DNA from: Bacteroidota bacterium
Lineage (GTDB): Bacteria; Bacteroidota; Bacteroidia; UKL13-3
Length of the DNA stretch: 5,067 bases
Assembly (NCBI GenBank): GCA_018883485.1
Contig: VEQB01000190.1
Coordinates: forward strand, 1 to 5,067
Direction of reading: 5' to 3'
Shown here: positions 1-5,067 of the stretch, one piece after another
How positions within the stretch are numbered: position 1 is the first letter of the stretch
How the letters are laid out: each line of letters starts with the position of its first letter
The notes under the pieces: model-generated
Told to the model about the DNA's origin: nothing
The model's database searches: none
Seen by the model: the letters and a program-made list of their open reading frames with translations, nothing else
Position numbers and translations under genes: made by a program

Positions 1-1680
1 GATACCTACTGTAAAATAAGTAGTATTGGCATCAAACTGAGGTAAAACTGAAAGAGTTTTGCGTTGCCCTACCCGTAAATCAAAAAACAGGTTGTGCTTC
101 CACATGTAGGTAGCTAATAATTCGGCAGTTAACAATTCTGTAAAAACCCCTTGACCAATAAAATTACCATAATCGTCACTGGTGTGGGTATTATAACTTA
201 ACCTTGGGTCTTTCCCCCAATTGCTGCCATTGGTATCGTTGCCATAACGGGCATAAATCATGCGACCAGTAATGGTTAATCTGTGAATGGGCTGGTAACG
301 GATTAACCCAATACCTTCATAAAAATTGGCGCCAAGTGGGTGACCCATGAATTGTCTTTGGTTACTAAAACTTTGCGCAGGGTTAAAGGAAGCATAAAAA
401 AATGGCCTACTCATATTAAATTCTGCCTGTACGTCTAAGTTACTTATTCCTGCAAAATCTATGTGTTTTAATCCTGTTTGAATGGCATATTTATTATGCA
501 TATAGCCATTTCCAGCCATTAATTCTTTTAAGATAAATTCAGAAAAAACTACTTGACCATACAGCGAAAACCGCCTCAAAAAATTATACTTATAATTAAC
601 TCCTATAATGCTTTTATCTGTGCTATTCATCCCATTTTCAATAGATTTATAGAAAATAACCGGATTAAGATAGTTGGGATCGAATCCTGTATTTACATAC
701 CCACTATCTCTATTAAACAAGATGGTTTCGAATAAACCAATATTAAAATTATTGCCTAAATTGAGGCTTAAATGGTGTGTGGCCATATAATGCCTTGGCT
801 GCACCGCATAGCCACCCGACATTGGATCTCTTAACTCTGCCCAAATATTGGTATAATTCATTTTCCAAATGCGCGTATTTAAACGCATATTTAAATACTC
901 TGGATGGTTATCGCCCATAATAAAGCTGCGGTAACCATCGCCAATAAAATTGCGCGTATGCCCAAATTGTAAATCCATGTACTTATTAAGGTTAGCCGTT
1001 ACATAGGCATTGCTTAAAAAGTAACCGTAATACGTGCCATAACCCTTTACAAAATTGGTGTACATTAAACTTCTGTCGCGCTGGTAATACTCATCTACCC
1101 AACTGTAGGGTTTTAGCAACTCATCACTTATTTGGGTGTAGAAGCCAATATTTTTACCCACATTACCTCTAATTTCTATGCCTCTATTATTTATTAAAGC
1201 ATTTTCGCCAAAGCTATTTTTATCGCTCGAAATTTGATATAGCAGCACAGGGTTTACCACCAAATTAAAATCTGGAATCTGCACACTATACAGGGCCGCT
1301 TTGCGGGCATAAAAAGATTTTAAAAAGGCTTTCTTAGAAAGTGAAGAGGTTTGTTTGCTCCATTCAAAATTATCGTTAATAAGGTATGCTAAGTTAAAAT
1401 AATCGGCTTTGCTTAAAGGCATTTTATCAACCGGCAAACTATCTACATAGTTGGCAATGGCCATTCTGCGGTAACTTTTTAGGGTAGTATGAAAATAATC
1501 GTTGGCAAATTTTCCACTTTTTAATTCTATTCTATCCAAGATATAATCTGTAGGCCCACCCGTCCTAATATACGTATGCTGCGCCCATAATAACCCAGAA
1601 TAAAACACCATTACCAACAGCCAGCAGCCAGAGGCTAGAAGCCAGAGGCCAGAGGTCTTTTCTTTACCAAATAATTGCAT
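1..1680 (-). CDS. Wzi/RemB-like outer-membrane beta-barrel protein (3' end beyond window)
   Basis: An uninterrupted frame of 560 codons runs from ATG at 1680 to the left edge with no stop, so the C-terminus is missing. Residues 1-33 look like a Sec signal peptide: Lys6 and Lys8, a Trp/Leu-rich core at about 11-32, and likely cleavage before Gln34 (LLWA|QHTYI). The rest is rich in aromatic residues and Asn, with alternating hydrophobic strands typical of an outer-membrane beta-barrel. Landmarks are NNRGIEIRGNVGKNIGFYTQ (164-183), HTRNFIGDGYRSFIMGDN (241-258), LNPVIFYKS (338-346) and FSLYGQVVFSEF (371-382). From memory, this arrangement matches Bacteroidota proteins annotated as capsule assembly Wzi family or gliding protein RemB, but that was not checked by search. 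The substrate is unknown; a role in surface polysaccharide or adhesion is family-level inference. An in-frame ATG at 1707 would add nine residues (MPNNPHFCG) before the signal peptide; 1680 gives the better signal peptide. The gene is divergent from ligA, and its signal-peptide core is encoded by a heptamer repeat. Confidence 0.75.
   Translation of the reverse strand, partial: MQLFGKEKTSGLWLLASGCWLLVMVFYSGLLWAQHTYIRTGGPTDYILDRIELKSGKFANDYFHTTLKSYRRMAIANYVDSLPVDKMPLSKADYFNLAYLINDNFEWSKQTSSLSKKAFLKSFYARKAALYSVQIPDFNLVVNPVLLYQISSDKNSFGENALINNRGIEIRGNVGKNIGFYTQISDELLKPYSWVDEYYQRDRSLMYTNFVKGYGTYYGYFLSNAYVTANLNKYMDLQFGHTRNFIGDGYRSFIMGDNHPEYLNMRLNTRIWKMNYTNIWAELRDPMSGGYAVQPRHYMATHHLSLNLGNNFNIGLFETILFNRDSGYVNTGFDPNYLNPVIFYKSIENGMNSTDKSIIGVNYKYNFLRRFSLYGQVVFSEFILKELMAGNGYMHNKYAIQTGLKHIDFAGISNLDVQAEFNMSRPFFYASFNPAQSFSNQRQFMGHPLGANFYEGIGLIRYQPIHRLTITGRMIYARYGNDTNGSNWGKDPRLSYNTHTSDDYGNFIGQGVFTELLTAELLATYMWKHNLFFDLRVGQRKTLSVLPQFDANTTYFTVGI
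1614..1655. repeat. Six-unit 7-bp tandem repeat in the signal-peptide coding region
   Basis: Six contiguous heptamers are visible on the plus strand, consensus CCAGAGG. Units 3, 5 and 6 match it exactly. Unit 1 is CCAACAG, unit 2 is CCAGCAG and unit 4 is CTAGAAG. The array covers the minus-strand gene from codon 9 (second base) to codon 23 (first base) and encodes the Trp/Leu/Ser/Gly-rich stretch SGLWLLASGCWLL, most of the hydrophobic core of the signal peptide. Because 42 bp is 14 codons, the current copy number keeps the frame open; a change of one or two units would not. The imperfect units suggest an older array that is decaying rather than a freshly expanded one. Whether it varies in the population cannot be seen from one sequence. 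Confidence 0.85.
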
Positions 1681-1740
1681 GCCACAAAAATGTGGATTGT
1701 TAGGCATATTTCTATGTAAGGGTTTTATTAAATTGGCGGC
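1681..1740. other. Divergent intergenic region between the surface-protein gene and ligA
   Basis: These 60 bp separate two divergent start codons. A small perfect dyad lies at 1682-1695: CCACA, a 4-nt A loop, then TGTGG, directly in front of the leftward ATG. A 5-bp stem is too weak to call an operator or terminator. I found no exact match to the Bacteroidota promoter -7 element (TAnnTTTG) driving ligA; the closest, TAAATTGG at 1730-1737, sits too near the start codon to work except for a leaderless transcript. Neither start has a clear Shine-Dalgarno sequence. The ligA frame has a TAA at 1729-1731, so this gap also fixes the ligA start. Confidence 0.6.
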
Positions 1741-3816
1741 ATGAACCAAGCTGAAGCAAAAGTACAAATAGATAGCCTAAGTAAAACACTCCAAGAACAT
1801 AACTACAGGTACTATGTTTTGTCGAACCCAAGTATTAGCGATTATGCGTTTGACATGCTTTTGAAGCAATTAGAAAGCCTAGAAGCAGCCTACCCAGAAT
1901 TGGCTTGGCCCAACTCGCCTACCAAAGAAGTGGGCGGAGATATAACCAAAAATTTTGTGCAAACTGCCCACAAATATCCCATGTTAAGTTTGGGCAATAC
2001 CTATTCTAAAGAAGAGTTGTTAGAGTTCGACGAAAGAATAAAAAAATCTATTGGCCACTCGGTTGAATATGTTTGCGAATTAAAATTTGATGGCTTAGCC
2101 ATTAGTCTTACCTACGAAAACGGCAAATTGCTACGTGGGGTTACACGCGGAGATGGAACCAAAGGAGATGATGTAACCAATAATGTTAAAGCCATTAGAA
2201 GCATACCACAACAACTCACCGGTGATTATCCTGAAAGTTTTGAGATTAGAGGCGAAGTTTTTATGCACCGCAAAACCTTTAACCGCTTAAACGATACCTT
2301 AAAAAAAGAGCTCTTGGATCAAGGCGTTGATGAAGATAAAATACCAGAACGCCTGTATAAAAACCCCAGAAATTTTGCCAGTGGCAGTTTAAAATTACAA
2401 GACCCCAAAGAGGTTGCCAAGCGCTCGTTGGATGCTTTTTTATATTTTGTGTATAGTGATGATAAAGTAAGTGAAACCCATGCAGCAAGCTTGGAAAAGG
2501 CTGCCAGTTGGGGGTTTCAGGTAAGCGACCATTTTGAGGTATGTAAAGATATTGAAGCGGTTTGGCAGTTTATACAAAAATATGAACAAGCACGCGAGCA
2601 CTTAAGTTATGAAATTGACGGGGTGGTGATTAAAGTTAACCAATATGCCCTGCAAGAAGAATTGGGCTTTACTGCAAAGATACCTCGTTGGGCCATTGCC
2701 TATAAATACAAGGCTGCTTCTGCACGCACACGCTTACTAAAAGTAACTTACCAAGTAGGTAGAACAGGCGCCATTACGCCAGTAGCCAATCTAGAACCGG
2801 TGTTGCTTGCAGGCACTACCGTTAAGCGTGCAAGCTTGTACAATGCAGATGAAATAGAGCGTTTAGATTTATATACCCACGATTATGTATATGTAGAAAA
2901 AGGAGGAGAAATTATTCCAAAAGTAATGGGTGTTGACCTTAGCAAGCGCGATTTGTTTGCCCAAAAAATTGAATACATTACCCATTGCCCAGAGTGCCAA
3001 ACGCCGCTTATACGTAAGGAAGGCGAGGCAGTGCATTATTGCCCTAATGATAGTCATTGCCCACCACAACTTATTGGCAGGTTAGAACATTTTATTAGCC
3101 GGAGGGCAATGAATGTAGATGGACTTGGAGGCGAAACCGTAGCTGCCTTGTTTAAAAAAGGCATGGTAAAAAATTATGCCGATTTATACCAATTAACCTA
3201 CGAACAATTGAATGGTTTAGAATTTGAGTTGGAGGAAGATGCTGATGGAAAAGTTAAAAAACGTTCTATTAAAGAAAAGGGAGCCAGTAATATTATAGCA
3301 GGCATAGAGGCCTCTAAAGAAGTACCTTTTGAAAGAGTGCTCTTTGCCTTAGGCATTAGAATGGTTGGAGAAACGGTAGCTAAAAAATTAGCAAGGCATT
3401 TTGGCAACATTGATAATTTGAAAGTGGCTAGTAAAGAAGCGTTGGCTAATATTTATGAAATAGGTGAAAAGATAGCTGAACAAGCTGCATTATTTTTTGC
3501 CGATGCTGATAATTTAAACACTATTGAACGACTGAAAGCATATGGCTTGCAATTAGAAGTGAAAGAAGAAGCAGGTTTAGAACGCTCTTCTAAACTAGAA
3601 GGCAAAACCTTTGTGGTATCTGGCACCTTTAGCATCAGTAGAGATGAATTAAAAGCAATTGTTGAACGCAACGGAGGCAAAATAGTTGGCAGCATTTCAA
3701 AATCACTAAACTACCTAATAGCAGGCGACAAAATGGGACCAGAAAAGTTAAAGAAAGCAACTGATTTAAATATCAAAATGATAAGTGAAAGTGATTTGAT
3801 GGAGATGATAAAATAA
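1741..3816 (+). CDS. ligA: NAD-dependent DNA ligase LigA
   Basis: Cytoplasmic enzyme that seals 3'-OH/5'-phosphate nicks in duplex DNA during replication and repair, using NAD+ to form a ligase-AMP intermediate. The 691 residues are complete for the family (E. coli LigA is about 670). Domain order is intact. The N-terminal Ia domain (about 1-70) carries the YRYYV and DYAFDMLL segments. The adenylation domain has ELKFDG with catalytic Lys115, RGDGTKGDDVTNNV (136-149), EIRGEVF (168-174), NPRNFASGSLK (208-218), DGVVIKVN (293-300) and Lys322 in AIAYKYK. An OB fold begins near 335 (VGRTGAITPVANLEPV). A four-cysteine zinc finger uses Cys416, Cys419, Cys434 and Cys440. Helix-hairpin-helix repeats span about 445-600, and a BRCT domain about 617-691. 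Two charged stretches, near 184-207 and 495-510, are longer than in E. coli. The start is forced: TAA at 1729-1731 is in frame and 1741 is the first ATG. mnmE follows 7 nt after the stop, suggesting co-transcription. Confidence 0.98.
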   Translation: MNQAEAKVQIDSLSKTLQEHNYRYYVLSNPSISDYAFDMLLKQLESLEAAYPELAWPNSPTKEVGGDITKNFVQTAHKYPMLSLGNTYSKEELLEFDERIKKSIGHSVEYVCELKFDGLAISLTYENGKLLRGVTRGDGTKGDDVTNNVKAIRSIPQQLTGDYPESFEIRGEVFMHRKTFNRLNDTLKKELLDQGVDEDKIPERLYKNPRNFASGSLKLQDPKEVAKRSLDAFLYFVYSDDKVSETHAASLEKAASWGFQVSDHFEVCKDIEAVWQFIQKYEQAREHLSYEIDGVVIKVNQYALQEELGFTAKIPRWAIAYKYKAASARTRLLKVTYQVGRTGAITPVANLEPVLLAGTTVKRASLYNADEIERLDLYTHDYVYVEKGGEIIPKVMGVDLSKRDLFAQKIEYITHCPECQTPLIRKEGEAVHYCPNDSHCPPQLIGRLEHFISRRAMNVDGLGGETVAALFKKGMVKNYADLYQLTYEQLNGLEFELEEDADGKVKKRSIKEKGASNIIAGIEASKEVPFERVLFALGIRMVGETVAKKLARHFGNIDNLKVASKEALANIYEIGEKIAEQAALFFADADNLNTIERLKAYGLQLEVKEEAGLERSSKLEGKTFVVSGTFSISRDELKAIVERNGGKIVGSISKSLNYLIAGDKMGPEKLKKATDLNIKMISESDLMEMIK
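1757..1786 (-). promoter_or_regulatory. Candidate Bacteroidota-type promoter for the leftward gene, inside ligA codons
   Basis: Read on the minus strand, 1764-1757 is TACTTTTG, an exact match to the Bacteroidota -7 consensus TAnnTTTG. Upstream of it, TTTT at 1786-1783 lies 18 nt away, a plausible position for the -33 TTTG element but an imperfect match. Transcription would start near 1750 and give a leader of about 70 nt before the ATG at 1680. The match is short in AT-rich DNA and lies within ligA coding sequence, so chance is a serious alternative. Confidence 0.25.
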
Positions 3817-3823
3817 ACAAAAC

Positions 3824-5067
3824 GTGAACCCAAACTCTTACCAACCCAACGATACTATTTGTGCTTTGGCTACACCTGCTGGCCTTGGGGCTATTGGTGT
3901 TATTCGCTTAAGTGGCACAAATGCCATTAGCATTGCCAACCAATGCTTTGCAGGCAAAAACTTAACTACCGTAAAATCGCATACCGCCCATTTTGGACGC
4001 TTGGTTCAAGCCGAAGAAATAATAGATGAAGTATTGGCCACCGTTTTTGTTGAACCCAAAAGTTATACGGGAGAAAATACCGTAGAAATTAGTTGTCATG
4101 GTTCTACCTATATTCAACAGCGCATACTAGAAGTGCTTATTAATGCAGGTGCACGTTTGGCGCAACCCGGAGAATTTACCTTAAGGGCTTTCTTAAATGG
4201 CAAACTAGATTTAACGCAAGCAGAAGCGGTGGCAGATCTTATTGCTTCTAACTCGGAGATGAGTCATAAAACTGCCATGAACCAAATGCGTGGCGGCTTC
4301 TCAAAAGAAATTGCCATGCTGCGCGAAAAGCTTATCAACTTTGCTTCGCTCATAGAATTGGAACTTGATTTTAGCGAAGAAGATGTGGAGTTTGCCAGCC
4401 GACCAGAACTACAAACCTTGGTAAGTAACCTACACAAGATGCTGCTGCAATTGGTAGAAACATTTAAGATGGGCAACGCCATTAAAAACGGGGTTCCTAC
4501 GGTTATTGCCGGAAAACCCAATGCGGGCAAATCAACCTTGCTTAATGCGCTTATTAAAGAAGATAGGGCCATAGTAAGCGCCATTGCCGGTACTACCCGA
4601 GATACCATAGAAGAGAGTTTTACCTTAGGCGGCATTGTGTATCGCTTAATAGATACTGCTGGCATAAGAGAACATACCGCCGACCTTATAGAAAGTATAG
4701 GCATAGAAAAAACCTACGAAAAAATTAAGCAAGCCAGCATCATCATTTACTTATTTGATGCCGTGGAAACAGACCCAGATTCATTAACCAAAGCCTTGGC
4801 AGAATTTAACAATTTAGAAGCAACAGTAATCCCCGTGGCCAATAAAATTGACCTAGGTAATGAGCAAGATTTTAAAGCTAAATTTAGCAGCTTACCAGAG
4901 CTCATTTACTTATCTAGCAAAGCACAAAGCGGCTTGAACCAACTGTATGCGCGACTACAAGAAGTAGTAATCAAAGACAAGGTTTCTAACGAAGTTATTA
5001 TTACCAATCTTAGGCATTACCAAGCCTTAGGTGAAGCCGCACAAAACTTAGAACAGGTATTACAAAG
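3824..5067 (+). CDS. mnmE: tRNA uridine-5-carboxymethylaminomethyl modification GTPase MnmE (3' end beyond window)
   Basis: MnmE (TrmE) works with MnmG in the cytoplasm to install the cmnm5 group on wobble uridine 34 of certain tRNAs, using a methylene-THF one-carbon unit and GTP hydrolysis. The visible 414 codons run open to the right edge; the family is about 450-465 residues, so roughly 40-50 are missing, including the expected C-terminal CxGK motif. The N-terminal folate-binding domain shows DTICALATPAGLGAIGVIRL (10-29), YTGENTVEISCHGS (81-94) and PGEFTLRAFLNGKLDLTQAE (115-134). A helical domain follows, with the inserted Ras-like G domain: G1 GKPNAGKS (230-237), G2 GTTRDT (256-261), G3 DTAG (277-280), G4 NKID (340-343) and G5 SSK (364-366). 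Position 94 is Ser where E. coli has HGG. The start is GTG at 3824; a TAA at 3809-3811 lies in frame just upstream and no ATG intervenes. The start lies 7 nt after the ligA stop, which suggests an operon with ligA. No strong ribosome-binding site is visible. Confidence 0.97.
   Translation, partial: MNPNSYQPNDTICALATPAGLGAIGVIRLSGTNAISIANQCFAGKNLTTVKSHTAHFGRLVQAEEIIDEVLATVFVEPKSYTGENTVEISCHGSTYIQQRILEVLINAGARLAQPGEFTLRAFLNGKLDLTQAEAVADLIASNSEMSHKTAMNQMRGGFSKEIAMLREKLINFASLIELELDFSEEDVEFASRPELQTLVSNLHKMLLQLVETFKMGNAIKNGVPTVIAGKPNAGKSTLLNALIKEDRAIVSAIAGTTRDTIEESFTLGGIVYRLIDTAGIREHTADLIESIGIEKTYEKIKQASIIIYLFDAVETDPDSLTKALAEFNNLEATVIPVANKIDLGNEQDFKAKFSSLPELIYLSSKAQSGLNQLYARLQEVVIKDKVSNEVIITNLRHYQALGEAAQNLEQVLQ

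Noticed and set aside
553..735. Plus-strand ORF of 60 codons
   Set aside because: It lies wholly inside the long minus-strand surface-protein frame, whose translation has coherent beta-barrel character; the plus-strand peptide shows no recognisable motif.
1624..1638. Lipobox-like LASGC (residues 15-19) in the leftward protein
   Set aside because: Too few hydrophobic residues precede Cys19, strong hydrophobic residues continue after it, and the residues come from the heptamer repeat; cleavage by signal peptidase I before Gln34 fits better.
1682..1695. Small hairpin CCACA-AAAA-TGTGG as a terminator
   Set aside because: The 5-bp stem has no following T-run in either direction and sits at a start codon, not a gene end.
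2040..2046. Runs of seven A in ligA (2040-2046 and 2301-2307) as programmed frameshift or slippage sites
   Set aside because: The frame is intact across both, all LigA motifs follow in frame, and such runs are expected in AT-rich coding DNA.
2279..3695. Several minus-strand ORFs of 66-80 codons (2279-2488, 2869-3069, 3198-3410, 3453-3695)
   Set aside because: All lie opposite ligA, whose motifs are continuous through these positions; they are shadow frames.
4103..4105. Ser94 in MnmE where E. coli has the second Gly of HGG
   Set aside because: All other folate-domain and G-domain motifs are intact, and I think this residue is common in Bacteroidota MnmE, so it is not evidence of lost function.
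4264..4704. Minus-strand ORF of 146 codons, Ser/Leu-rich
   Set aside because: It is antisense to the MnmE helical and G domains, and its composition is what a complement of that frame gives.

Overview
The window looks like ordinary chromosomal DNA from a member of the Bacteroidota. The sequence is AT-rich. The leftward gene encodes an outer-membrane beta-barrel protein of the Wzi/RemB-like type, which is typical of that phylum. The two rightward housekeeping genes read well as Bacteroidota versions of LigA and MnmE, and no start codon is preceded by a strong Shine-Dalgarno sequence, as is usual there. I cannot name the genus; a Chitinophagales/Sphingobacteriales-like lineage is only a guess.

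Layout. Positions 1-1680 (minus strand) hold the first 560 codons of a surface beta-barrel protein, open to the left edge, so its 3' end lies outside the window. A 60-bp divergent intergenic gap (1681-1740) separates it from ligA (1741-3816, plus strand), a complete NAD-dependent DNA ligase of 691 residues with every expected domain. Seven bases after the ligA stop, a GTG codon at 3824 starts mnmE, the tRNA-modification GTPase. It runs off the right edge after 414 codons, lacking only its C-terminal tail. No coding gap exceeds 60 bp, and I see no RNA gene, IS element, CRISPR array or convincing terminator.

How they fit together. ligA and mnmE are probably co-transcribed because of the 7-nt spacing, though their functions (sealing DNA nicks; wobble-uridine modification of tRNA) are unrelated. 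The leftward gene is transcribed separately and encodes an envelope protein of unknown precise role.

The most unusual structure is a run of six 7-bp tandem units (1614-1655) inside the signal-peptide part of the leftward gene. Seven is not a multiple of three, so gain or loss of a unit would shift the reading frame of a surface protein. I found no sign of a novel multi-gene system; the other observations are lineage-type insertions in LigA and a compact divergent promoter region.
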